Positions 50,330 to 61,359 of a DNA stretch of 64,000 nucleotides are shown here, piece by piece. Within the stretch, counting starts at the first letter, position 1. The number at the start of each line of letters is the position of its first letter. The notes under the pieces are model-generated. The model searched no databases. It was not told where the DNA came from and worked only from the letters and a program-made list of their open reading frames with translations. Position numbers and translations under genes: made by a program. Source of the DNA: Gymnorhina tibicen (taxonomy: Eukaryota; Chordata; Aves; Passeriformes; Artamidae); contig VXAZ01001682.1 of the NCBI GenBank assembly GCA_013399875.1, positions 620,001 through 684,000 of the forward strand. Reading direction: 5' to 3'.

Positions 50330-50768
50330 ATCACAGAATGGTTTGGGGTTGGAAAGGATCTTAAAGATCACTGAGTTCCACCCCCTGCCATGGGCAGGGA
50401 CACCTTCCCCTAGACCAGGCATCTCTGAGCCCCAACCCACCTGGCCTTGAGCACTTCCAGGGATGGGGCAGCCACAGCTTCTCTGGGCAACCTGTGCCAG
50501 GGCCTCACCACCCTCGGGGGAAAGAATTTCTCCTTAACATCTGATCTAAATCTCTCCTCTTTTAGTTTGAAGCCATTCCCCTTTCTCCTGTCACTCCATC
50601 CCTTGTCCAAAGTCCCTCTCCAGCTCTCCTGGAGGCCCTTTAGGGCCTTGGAAGGGGCTCCAAGGTCTCCCTGGAGCCTTCTCTTCTCCAGGCTGAACAG
50701 CCCCAACTCTCTCAGCCTGAATCCATAGTGGAGGTTCTCTCCAGCCCCCTGATTATCTGTGTGGCCTG
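50330..50768 (-). mobile_element. CR1 LINE 3' fragment, about 440 bp
   Basis: ATCACAGAATGGTTTGGGGT, CCATGGGCAGGGACACCTTC, CTGGCCTTGAGCACTTCCAG, CTGGGCAACCTGTGCCAGGG, CCTCACCACCCTCGGGGGAA, GAGCCTTCTCTTCTCCAGGC and CCCCAACTCTCTCAGCCTGA. This is reverse-oriented CR1, truncated in the TGTGTGGCCTGTGCC block near 50768. It is well preserved, so probably one of the younger copies. The 98-codon minus frame across it is CR1 3' region, not reverse transcriptase. Confidence 0.97.
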
Positions 50769-51317
50769 TGCCACAAAATGCAACTCATTTCTGTGGAGGA
50801 ACATTGTTGATGGGAGGAATTCATGTTCAGCCACACAGATTTTTGCAAAGCATGTATTTTTTATCATCCACTGCACCTTATGGAACTGTTGGGTGTAAAA
50901 CATACTTACAGATACTTCTTTCTAACATTAAGTATTCTACATGGTCTGACTAGGCTAATTACCAATGAACAGCATAGCAGCTATGTCCTAGAAAAAAATA
51001 GGTTAACTTTTAAATATCTTTAGGCCCAATCTGCTTTACATGCTTTTGCTTCACTTTGTTTCTAAATAGGCAAAAACAAAACTTGTCTTTGTCTTTTTTT
51101 TCCCTGGAAATTCTGGTAGAAACTTTATTCTGTTTTCTTTTGTACTAAATACTGTAGATAAATAGCCTGAGAGCAAATAAAAAAAGAAAAGAAATAATTC
51201 TTCCTGTGATCCTGGATTCTGCTGACATCAAACTTTTTCTAAGAATATGCATTTCCTACTCACAGTACTGTTAATTCCTGCAGCACTGTCATGTTTTGTT
51301 CATTAACTTCCTTTTAG
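50769..51317. other. unique AT-rich sequence, no gene seen
   Basis: Nothing is recognised except that it ends in the pyrimidine-rich tract CATTAACTTCCTTTTAG, which would serve as an acceptor for the candidate exon that follows. Confidence 0.5.
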
Positions 51318-51517
51318 CACTACTGTAGAGTCGGAAAAAAAAATGCAAATGGAGCAGAAAACAGAGCGGGGACTACAGAAGTTTGCTAGTTTAACATTAA
51401 GCTCCAGGAGCAATAACGTTTTCAAACAAATGCAACACAAAATCCTCCCACACTGCAGTGTAACAATCAATGTGTTTGCCCAGAGAACTTCTAAAGCTCT
51501 CATAAGGGAGGAAAAAA
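51318..51517 (+). other. candidate exon, 200 bp (low confidence)
   Basis: The acceptor-like tract TTCATTAACTTCCTTTTAG precedes it, and GTAAGA follows AAAAAA at 51518. The frame is open throughout: one base completes a codon, 66 codons follow, then one base of the next. The peptide is polar and Lys/Glu/Gln-rich at its start (ESEKKMQMEQKTERGLQK) and has a Ser/Asn-rich middle. I do not recognise it. The antisense strand is also open (51303-51635), so absence of stops is partly a compositional effect. Its end phase fits the candidate at 55195. An alternative reading is a chance open frame. Confidence 0.2.
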
Positions 51518-52194
51518 GTAAGACAGACACCTCAACAATATCAGGAGATAAAATCCTTAGCAAAAACTCCCTACAGCAAACTGTAGGCAAAAAGGAAAGC
51601 TTCCAGTGAAAAGACACAAATTCATTTAAAAACAATAATTAGCATTTCTCTCCTTATTTCAGTAACACCAACCCCTTTTGCGTGAGTTTTCATGCAGGGA
51701 ATGCTCAAAATAAAGTACCAAAGTTGGCATTTTTTTTTTCAAATGCGTACGCAAAGGGAAGACTTTCTGGGAAAAACTGGAAAGCTGTAAGAGCTTGGAA
51801 TGCTCCGATAGTACCTTATTTCAGAAGCAATCCACCCAATCTCGTCTCCAATGCATGAACTGCACAGCAAAACTGTGAATAAGACAACACTTCTATGCAT
51901 GTGCCTACAAATTCAGCCATTTTCACAGACTAAATGAGAACATTTGAGAGAAGGAGGGAGAAGAGTTTACAGACACAGAAACAAATTACAAATAAAGCCA
52001 TGAAGGGTGAAAACGCCACCTCTGATACTAGAACCTGTGCCCTGGTTCCCTTAAATCAAACTCCCCCCAAAGACATATTTAATTAAAAATTCTACAAGTT
52101 TAAAATAAATAGCTCCCCTGAAAAAGAAATCTTTAATAAAGACAGATGCTCTGCAGATGCATCAGTGCCTGTTCATTTTTCTTCCTTCTAATTA
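51518..52194. other. unique sequence, no gene seen
   Basis: No gene or repeat was recognised. Confidence 0.5.
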
Positions 52195-52560
52195 AAAGAC
52201 CATTCTAACTCCTGGTTGAGTTTTTTCCCATCCCAGTGCAGTGCATTCCAGAGGAATGCAATAACATAACTTCGCACACGCATCCTAACAGGATTTCACA
52301 TCTGCCCAACAGTAACTTTGCCTCACATTCCAATTTACTCCATAATGGATTACATGGCAGAGATTCATTCAGCTGATTTCCATAATGACAACAGTAGCTG
52401 AAAAGAAGTACTTGCCTACTAAATGGAAATGTGACATCAATATTAAGGTAAACATTCGAGTCTGTTGAATACTTTATTGGCAGCCACACTATTTTAGCTT
52501 CAAAATAAATTTTCCCCAATAGCAGCTTTTATTTCATCTCAAATCCATCAGGTCTTCTGG
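52195..52560. promoter_or_regulatory. possible cis-regulatory block with TEAD-type motifs
   Basis: A perfect inverted repeat, TGCATTCC-AGA-GGAATGCA (52242-52260), places two CATTCC cores of the TEAD/MCAT type head to head. A third, ACATTCCA, the canonical TEAD octamer, lies at 52325-52332. The block has no repeat signature and no coding sense. Motif clustering is seen directly. Regulatory function is inference, and cross-species conservation cannot be judged here. Confidence 0.25.
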
Positions 52561-55194
52561 CTTCTTATTCCCAGAGCTGCACCTTCAAGTTTTTAATCTT
52601 ATCTTCCTAGTGTGAAAGCGCTGCAGACCAGCACTTTTAAACACAATAATGCAACAGTTTTTGAAAGCTATATAAATCGTGTGAAAGACTATCCTATTAA
52701 TTCCCTTTCTTATTACCAATTTTTCTCTTTTATTTACAGGGCTTGAGGACTTGAAAATTCAGTTACTCTGAGGGAAGGAAGAACTTCAATTTCACTGGGA
52801 CCTCCCCTCTGGCTCTTGATATTTTCAGACACCTGTTGGACAATACCATTCGGGTCAGCCCAGACATGGAAATTATGCTAAGCCTAAACCAGATCAATTT
52901 CAGTTTGTAGCTCTCAGATAACGACTTTGTGCTCAAGGCATTTTACAGAGACACCAGCAAAACAAGAGATCTACCTTCAGAGTATCAGAGTGGCAGTACT
53001 AAGAAAACCCTGGCTGGAAAACAGGATGGTACACTGATTATAGAGCACCAGAGGGTAGAGAGGCAACTGGTTGTTTTATTCTGCTCACAAGGACCAATAT
53101 TTTCGTGTCAGGTAGGAAAGAAATTATCCTGTGAGCTGTAAATAGACAACTTGCCTGGTTTAGATGCAAACATCTGCAAGTAACAGACACAGAGGAACTG
53201 AAAACAAATATTTATTAGATAATTATGAGAGTGCAAGCTAATGTTTTATGGGAATTTTGTTTTTTAAACATTAATTCTCCAAGGAGAGAAAGGATTAAGA
53301 TGATGCCACATGCCACTAATAAGCCACTGCTGAAATGTTTTATTTATCTTCTCTGAGTTAGGAGGACTGATCTAAGTATCTGGAAGTTATGAATATTAAA
53401 GATAAGCTAAAAAACTTGTCTCTAAGGCAGCAAGTTCTTGCTGATAATGCAACCTTTTGCACCACTCTAATCTGGGCCATAAAATTCCACCAGCCATCTG
53501 GATCAGTATTTCCCTAGACCAGCCTGCTTTTCCCTCTAGTGGTGCAGTAACAGCTGGAAACACTCTAAGAAAAGAAGATTTGCATCTCTCCAAGCCCCCT
53601 TAAAAGAGATGTCACACACAAAAACTGTGCTTGCCCACTCCAGATAAAAAATTGACTTTGCTTCAATAGATGATCTAACAAATATCAACATCTGCACAGT
53701 CAACTCACACCACCAAATGACCTCCACCAGCTCACCCAACCTCTTGGATCTCCATTTGAGACAGTGTCCCCATCCCATCCATCTCCCCGAGCTCAGACGT
53801 TGATGGGATTCAGTGCCACCTAGACACTTCTGCAATTTCACAGGCTCAAAAGTTTCTCGCCTGCATCCCATCCAAAAATAAACATTCAAAGATATGAGTA
53901 CCCTTGAGCTGTGCTCAATTCCTCCTTGTCACACATTTGGTTTGCTCGGAGAATTAATTGGCTTTGTGGAGCATGAAGAAACAGAAATGGCAATATGTAC
54001 CTCAATTAGACTCTATTTTTAAAATAATTTTTAAACTTCATAAATTAGGAGACTTTAAGGACTTTAACAAGTTTGCTTGATTCACTTTGATCAAACAAGG
54101 TTAGGGACTCATTATACCATACATGCAGCTGTTTAACAATATTAAAATACACCATCAAGTCAGTCTTTCTCTAAGTGACTTCACATCGCACAGCAAGCAG
54201 ATCTAAAAAGCCCTGTCATTTGCAACTGGCAATCATCATTCTGGTAGCACTCTAAGAGGCTTTCTTAATTCCACTGGTGTTTAAATTCATGAGCCAAAAC
54301 TCATCATAAATTGTCTTTTATGGCTGTCAAGAACAATGATGTATATTCTCTTATTTAGCCTTTTGTGACTTATTGGGATCCTCTGAGTGCCTGAGAAGTG
54401 TTTGCTTCACTGAACAGTAGATTGAGACTCTCCTATTTTTCTGTTGGAAAGATACAGCATATAAAGTAACAACCTTACAGCCTGCAGTCAGAACCCACTG
54501 GCTCTTTATAAGCAGACTTACATCAGCTCTTAATTATTTTTATAGAAATTCTAATTATTAGAAATTTTTAGCATGGCAAAAATAGAGGGTGAATGCTCCA
54601 ACTCCGAAAGAAAATTCCATCTTCTGCCAGAAAATTGAGGCTGCTTTGCCATACTCTGCCAGTGCCTAAGGGGAATATAAATGGACTGAGGAGGAAACAC
54701 ATGATGTGTCACTGATAAAATAATCTGGCATTACAAAAGGACCGGTAGCTACGGCTCCACCAAGAGATCAATAAATGTGCAAATAGCAGCCTCTTTAGAA
54801 ATCATTGCTTTCCCTCCAATATGTGGTGACAAACTCTGTGACAGCATTTACTTCGTGCTATCAGCTTCATTAAATAAAGCAGCCTGTCCTCATCTACCCA
54901 CAAGGCCAACTCCAGAAGTCCATGGAAAATATTGATTTTTCTTGACTATGTTCAGGTCAATGATGCAATGCAATAAAACAGCTTAAGACAACTATTCCCT
55001 TTCCAGCTTGTAATTAGAGCCTTGAAACCCTGTTTCTAGGTCTTGGTCTGGGATCTGTTGTCAATTCACTTTGACCTTAGGCAAGCAAATTTCAACACTG
55101 GGGAACTTGCTGCTTGCTGTAAAATGAGCACAGTTAACTTCTCTCTGAAGGCTGGTTTGCTGGCTTTGAGACTTCTTGCTCTTTTAAGTTTTAG
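52561..55194. other. unique sequence, no confident gene
   Basis: A strong acceptor-like tract (TTTTTCTCTTTTATTTACAG) ends at 52739. The only frame open after it is nine codons (LEDLKIQLL) and then a stop. A 117-codon minus frame at 53536-53889 has no recognised similarity. From about 53930 to 55050 the sequence is repeat-free and AT-rich, with scattered motif-like words such as CTTTGATCAAA (54085-54095, TCF/LEF type). It may be conserved non-coding sequence, but this cannot be tested from one genome. Confidence 0.45.
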
Positions 55195-55518
55195 GATGGG
55201 ATAAAATCCATTTCAGTTTGAGTTTGTTAGATAAAATACATCCTCAAGTGAAATCATTACATGTGAATGATTATGCACCTGAGGATCTGTGCCAGGAGTT
55301 GAGCCTCCCTGTTTGTCCAGGAAGAGGAACAGGCTCTCCAGGGCACGATTTCCAGGAACACCCTGCACCATCAGTGGAAGGAGTTTTTCCTGCATTGCCA
55401 CTCCTGGGAGGACCCACATATTTTCCTGAAGCAGATGAAGTTTTGAACAGCAAAGAAACACCATTAAGAAAGTTAAATCCAGAAAACAAGGAACAGCAAT
55501 TTCAATTTCTAGTTTTAG
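55195..55518 (+). other. candidate exon, about 324 bp, unidentified protein
   Basis: The best coding-like segment of the window. The tract CTTCTTGCTCTTTTAAGTTTTAG ends at 55194, and a second possible acceptor, CCATTTCAG, ends at 55216. The frame stays open for over 100 codons to 55518, where TTTTAG is followed by GTAAGA. The open frame itself runs 55188-55610. The segment is richer in G+C than its flanks, and the peptide is Pro/Glu/Leu-rich, for example VEGVFPALPLLGGPTYFPEA and LRKLNPENKEQQFQFLVL. No domain, membrane segment or family is recognised. Cautions: the antisense frame is also open for 104 codons, and GAACAGGCTCTCCAGGGCA resembles a CR1 block, so an old transposon origin is possible. 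Confidence 0.27.
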
Positions 55519-57144
55519 GTAAGACACAGAACTATTCCCCCTGCTATTGCAAGGCCCAAAATCAGCCTTTTCCTGCTATCGTCTATATATATTTATCCTA
55601 TATATACTGAGCAAAGGATGGAGCCCTGAGGAACCAGCAGAGATATCAAAGCTCATCTTGCCAGACCTTCCATATGGCTTAGAACCATCCTTAAGGAACG
55701 GACACAGAACTTCATTACTTTTTTCTCGTTGGATTATCTGATCCTTCTTTGATTATTTTTATCATTAACAGTGAGAATGTGTAAACACCACGTTTTCTTC
55801 ATTCCATATAGCAGCTGATAGCTGGTGTAGGTGCACCCCACAACAGCTACAAGAAAAACCCTTGATTCACACTCTACACACACAAAAGGAAAAAAAAATC
55901 TTCAGGTTCTGAAAGACATTAATACGGGAACAGTTGAATGTTTTAAGAGAAGAAGTAGAAAAAAATTGCTGGCCTCTCCAGCAGTGTTATTTAGTCTTTT
56001 ATTGCTCTGCAAATTTAGACAGTGACCTATGAGGAATTCCTGTATGATTCCAAAATTTGGAGGAGAATCTTCTGCATCCTAAAGTCGTGCTCAGACAAAC
56101 CTTGACCATGCAATCAAGGGTTCCTGTCTCTCCAGACTAGGACCAAGCAAACATTAGTAATCCACATTATAAATTCAACCTGTTTCACTCTTTTTCCTCA
56201 TGCTGTCCACTTCAATTTTTTGGACAAGAATCTGAGTTTTGTGACATTTCTGTTATAACCTCTTTCTAGTTTAGGAGCTGAATATTGAAGGCTGTTATGA
56301 ACATCAAGCATCCTTAACTACCTTGCACATAAAAGATACACAAATTCATTCAAAGTCCTTGAGATATTTGGAGTTTGAGGCTCAGCTTTGAACCAAGGAG
56401 AGCTATCATCTTTTTCCCCATTTCTGAGAGTACAGCCCGTGACAGCAGTGTGCTGACTGTTCTTGCTTAACTCTGTGATGTCAAGGTGATTTACCTTTTT
56501 TGGGCACTGCACACCCACCTGCTGAGAGTTAAAAAAAATGTCCATCTTTCTTTACTGTTTGGGCAATCACATAGCTCTCAAAGGAACTATGGTTTATATA
56601 TACCCACAATATCCAGCCTATCACATGAAAGTAAATCTTGTTCCCTCTCTTCCTTATGGAAAACAGAGTAATAAAGGGACAGTTTTTGAGTCCTCATGTT
56701 AGTGCAAACTATGTATTTTTTCAGTTTTGGCTTAATATTTTCCCAGCAGCTGCATCCCAAAAATTGTGTGCATGAGCTACACAGAGTCTCAAATATATTT
56801 TGAAGACAAAGATGCTATTTAGTAGTGAAGTATCAAAAATACAGGAATTTAAATCTTTAGATCTGATTTTTGCTAGATAGGATACAAGATGAACATTCAG
56901 GTTGTTAAACTGCCTCTTCAGCATATATTTATAGGATTTGTATGAGCAAAGAGAGTTCCACAGAGGCAGGGAGCTTGATTCCAATGGAAAAACACCTGCT
57001 CCTCCAGCCAGCAGAGCAAGGCACTTACTTGGGGTCTTATGAAACTTCCTGGTCAACACTCGGCTGCCACTGCCTCATTTCATACTTCAGGTCAATGCCA
57101 CCATCCAAAAAGTGACAGGAATCCAATATTAGGCATATACAACA
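55519..57144. other. unique sequence, no gene seen
   Basis: No gene was recognised. A TATA-rich tract lies at about 55583-55608. The 112-codon minus frame at 56721-57059 lacks similarity or splice context. Confidence 0.5.
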
Positions 57145-57540
57145 CAGTCATAGAGTGGTTTGGAGTGGAAGTGACCTTAAAGATCATTGAGTTCCACCTC
57201 CTTGCCATAGGCAGGGACACCATCCCCTAGACCAGGTTGCTCAGAGCCCCATCCAGCCTGGCCTTGAACACTTCCAGGGATGGGGCAGCCACAGCTTCTC
57301 TGTACAGCCTGTGCCAGGGCCTCACCACCCTCACAGGGAAGAATTTCTTCCCGATATCCAATCTAAACTTTTCCTCTGTCATTTAAAGCCATTTCCCCTT
57401 GACCTATCATTTCATACACTTGTCCAAAGTCTCTCTCCAGCTCTCTTGGAGCCCCTTTAGGCACTGGAAGAGGCTCTAAGGTCTCCCCAGAGCCTTCTCA
57501 TCCCCAGGCTGGACATACCCAACTCTCTCAGCCTGTCTGA
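57145..57540 (-). mobile_element. CR1 LINE 3' fragment, about 395 bp
   Basis: CAGTCATAGAGTGGTTTGGA, GGCAGGGACACCATCCCCTA, CTGGCCTTGAACACTTCCAG, GGGCCTCACCACCCTCACAG, AGCTCTCTTGGAGCCCCTTT and CCCAACTCTCTCAGCCTGTC. Reverse-oriented CR1 of the same subtype as the copies at 23368, 26129 and 50330. It ends abruptly at the CAGCCTGTCTGAG block near 57540. Confidence 0.97.
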
Positions 57541-60500
57541 GCCCCAAAGGCAGCTTTAATCTTAATCTTGCCCAGGCTGGCCACAGTGGTGTTGTACCAT
57601 GGGCTGATTCCTCTCTTTCTCTCCTAGAATGATTCAATCACAGCACACAGACAAGAACTCCTTTTCCATCTCCAACCCACAAGTGCTGTCTGAGTGTGGC
57701 CTTTTGTACCATTGAAAGAGCTCTGAGTGATCCACCAGAACTGTTTTTCTCCAGCAGTGAGAAGACAGAGTTTGGAAACACAACATCCCATTGCAAAGGA
57801 AGGGCTTTTCCATTCCTCACCCAACAGGTACCCGACAGCCCCTGCGGTGCAAAATCTCTATGTCCTGGTGCACACAAGACCATTTCAACTTACAAAGGAT
57901 GTGAGATTTAAAATATAGGACTAACAAAAAACCAATATTTTTTTGGTACAAGAGGCAGCTCTCAAAACTGTCCAGAAAAGCAAAAGGCCACAAGCAAATA
58001 GAAAGCAGAGAGAGATAAATAAAACTGCATCACCTAATGAAAGAGCAGCTCCTAAGTCTCTCCTTTTTGGGTGCTTTCACCATAACTTGTTGCCACGAGC
58101 ACACTAAGCCCGGAACATTGTTTTCATATTGATATGGAAAAAACTTGCATAAAGCACTACTCATAATGTAATGACAGTGTACCCAGCTTATTAAAACTGT
58201 CTTTTTATTTAGCTTTATGAAATTGCAGGAAAATCAAGAGGTCTTGAATACAAACACAGTTCCAGTGTACTACGCTGCAAGCATGAGAAGTGCAGAAGGA
58301 AAAACATGAACATGTTGAAACACAAACATGAACAAGCTGAACTTTTTTTTAAAGCCATCAGGATTTGAAACTGATTTTAAAAAAGAAGTTATTATTTGAT
58401 GAAATTTGAAATCAAAAGTAGAGGCTGTTGTAGAAAAGGCTGGTATCTCTTCATTATTTGCCTGCAAAAAGGAATAGGATTTTGTGAATGTCCCCTGGCT
58501 CACAGCTCTGGAGGGATTTTTATCACCATCCTTTTCCTTCTGTTTTGTTGTGTGTTATAAAACCTAGTGATGTTAAATGGGTAAATGAAAGCCATGAAGT
58601 CTGCTATATGGGGTGCAAAAGCAGACATGAAAAATGAGGAAAATAAGAATGTGTGATGGTTCAGCTCAGGTCTTTCCTATCAAGGCAAAGTATCAGCTAA
58701 ATATAATAATAACAGCAGCCTTAATTACAACAATCACCTTCAAATATTACACAGCCTGACAAAGCCAGCTAAGGGACAATCAGGGGGGTCAGCACCAGAG
58801 CTGGAAGCAAATCCTTCCACCAGGCTGCTGCACCAGGCTGGGCTCACAGGCTGCAGGGAGAGTTCAGGCTCGGGACTCAGAGGGGAGCTGGCACCACTCC
58901 TGCAATCACCTGCCAGGAGCTTGGACCTTTATGGGGGACTTGATCACCCCAGCACCTCCAAATCAGTTGGAGCCTCCCCCTACAAGCCTATTAAAAAAAA
59001 GAAGAAGAATAATAATTTTTTGCAGCCTTAAATATGGTCCTACTTATGCTGAAGGAAATGCAAATAACAACTCACTGACTTTTAGGAAATTTTAAAAAGT
59101 AAGTGTTAACATGTAAACATAACTAAGACTACTAAACACTTCAAGATCTTTTGTATTGTCATTTGTCACTCAAATGCAAGCTGCCAGAGATGTGGCTGTG
59201 CTTGCTCTCAGCAAAGCTTAAGCCATTATTTGAAGGAACTTTTAAAAGCTCCTTCTTTGGAAAATCTCTCAGGTTGTTAAATTCCAACCTGATGAGGCTT
59301 AGGAGTTCTTTGTTTTCCTGTTCTCCCATTTATCCTTGGATACTTTCCTACACCACAGTGTGTGGTTTCTGAAGAAAAGGTAAAAATGAAAACTTTCTAC
59401 CACTCCTTTTTCTATTTTCTGCTGAACTTGAAACATAACTTCACCATTTAAAAATTAGATCTTAAATTTGTAAAGCTTACTACACATTCCTGCTTCCACT
59501 TCTAATTAACAGCTTAAAATAAAGACATTCATGTTCTGCAACTCTGCTGGAACACAATTATAGAAAAAAACGCTGTAGAAAAGTCAAAGTTACTGAGACA
59601 GGCTGTTACTAAAATGCAAAACCGAGCAGGAGAGCAACCAGCAGTGTCAACTTGTCTACGAAGAAAATACCTACTGGGCAACTGAAGCTTAGAAGATATT
59701 CTGGAGACCAAAAAGAGGATATGTGTTGGAAGGAGAGTAAAAAATAATTGGAAATTGGTAGTAAAATGAGTCAAAGCAAAGGAACAGCTCTTAACAGCAC
59801 GAAATCCTTGTACTTTAGTTTAGTCCTACTGTATGTAACAGTTACAAAAGGCAGATGAATATTTATAAGTGAACTGGAAAAGCAGCAGTTTCGCTGTGCC
59901 TTTTCCATTTAAAATCATCACTGTTCAAGAAGTGGCTCAAGGATAGAAGAAGTCGCATGGAAAGACCTAAAGTGTTGAAAAAGAGGAAAGAATCAGTCTG
60001 GTCATCCTACTGGACAATGTCAAACCCAACAACTTTCAGGCTGATAGTTCTGCCAAGTATTATTTATGTGCATAAAAGTAAAAGCTATGTCCTTTTCCGT
60101 GTGCAGCAATCTCAGAAACAAGACAGCACTCACTGACTTTGGGACAGGGTGTTACACCCAAGGATTTAAGGATGAAGCAGTTCAGATCAAAGACAGCATC
60201 TGGCAGCCCAGGACTCAGCTGAAGTGAGATGCTGCCTTAGACAGGGGGAAAAGTTACTGATACCTAGCTGCATCCATCCACTGAGGGCTCAAATTCCAAT
60301 TTTTCTGCTAATAGGACAATAATCAGAGGGACAGATGTTACCAACAAGGGAAATTTGAAATTTAGCAGGATGCTTTGAATAGTATGACTATTTAAGGAGC
60401 AAATCTATTTCTGAAGGTAATATACAACACATGGTCAAGTTGTGAAAACAACTCTTAAATCCCCATGTTCTTCCTTTTTCCTAAATGACCTTTTTTTATT

Positions 60501-61191
60501 TCCCCTGTTGAAAAAAAGCCTTCCTGAGGCCTTGTGTCCTATGTCATTTCCCTCACCTTTTCCCTAATTCCTTGACAGACACTTTTCCTGGTGAAATCTG
60601 TTATTTCTAGGAAAGAATGAGGACAGAAGAGAGGGATAGAGAGATGAGGTCCAACACAGGGAGGCACAGCCCCCACTCTGTGGCTGAGGCAGCCACTGCC
60701 AAAGGGTAAAGGAGCAGAACTGGAGTGCTGCCCACTGTGGTGGAAGGTTTTGCTTTGTGCTTTATTTCCTCTTCTCAAGCAATGCAATCAAAGTTCTCAG
60801 AACACCACTGATGTGGAGCTTCGTTTACCCAGCACTGCTGGGTGTCCTTCTGGAGCCTCTTGGTTTTAAAGAAGCCGAAGAAAATGAAGGAACTCAGAGT
60901 TAGGGTTGACAGGGCCTTAAAGGACCAATTTCATTCTGGTTTCTGCAGCTCCCACCTGACAGTGGGAAAGGAGAATTAAATGGAAACAGATTTCTCCATT
61001 TCTTGAAGCTCAAGTCAGAACCAAGTGTAACTCAGGAGTCTTTTTAATCACACACAATATTACATCTCCTGTAGAAGTGACCTGGGAGAAGTTTACTCCA
61101 ACTCCCATGTCATATAGAACTGCTGTCCTTTGGAATGTTCGAACCACAAGCCTACCAAAACATTACGATTAAGAGACAGCTCTAGTATTTT
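57541..61191. other. unique sequence, no gene seen
   Basis: No gene was recognised. A G+C-richer patch at about 58775-58990 has several GGCTG/CAGG words and is followed by an A/AAG/AAT low-complexity run (58993-59015). At 60895-60930 the words CAGAGTTAGGGTTGACAGGG and CCTTAAAGGACC loosely recall a decayed minus-strand CR1 end, but too little survives to call. Open frames are at most 82 codons. Confidence 0.5.
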
Positions 61192-61359
61192 TCATAGAAT
61201 GATAAAACAGTTTGGGTTGGAAGGGACCTTCAAGATCATCTTGTTCCAACCCCCTGCCATGGGCAAGGACACCTTCCTCTCTCCCAGACTGCTTCCAGCC
61301 CAGTCAGCCCTGGCCATGAACACTTCCAGGGACGGGGCAGCCACAGCTTCTCTGGGCAC
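61192..61359 (-). mobile_element. CR1 LINE 3' fragment, about 170 bp
   Basis: TCATAGAATGATAAAACAGT, TTTGGGTTGGAAGGGACCTT, CCATGGGCAAGGACACCTTC and ACTTCCAGGGACGGGGCAGC, ending at CTTCTCTGGGCA. Reverse-oriented CR1, 5'-truncated near 61359, with well preserved octamer-derived start. Confidence 0.96.

Noticed and set aside
50410..50728. 98-codon minus and 93-codon plus frames
   Set aside because: They read through the 3' region of the CR1 at 50330-50768, which does not encode reverse transcriptase.
53536..53889. 117-codon minus-strand open frame, considered as a transposase or reverse transcriptase remnant
   Set aside because: I could not find catalytic motifs or the family order of any known element in it.
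60895..60930. Possible thirteenth CR1 remnant
   Set aside because: Only a few scattered words resemble the CR1 end, which is too little to call.
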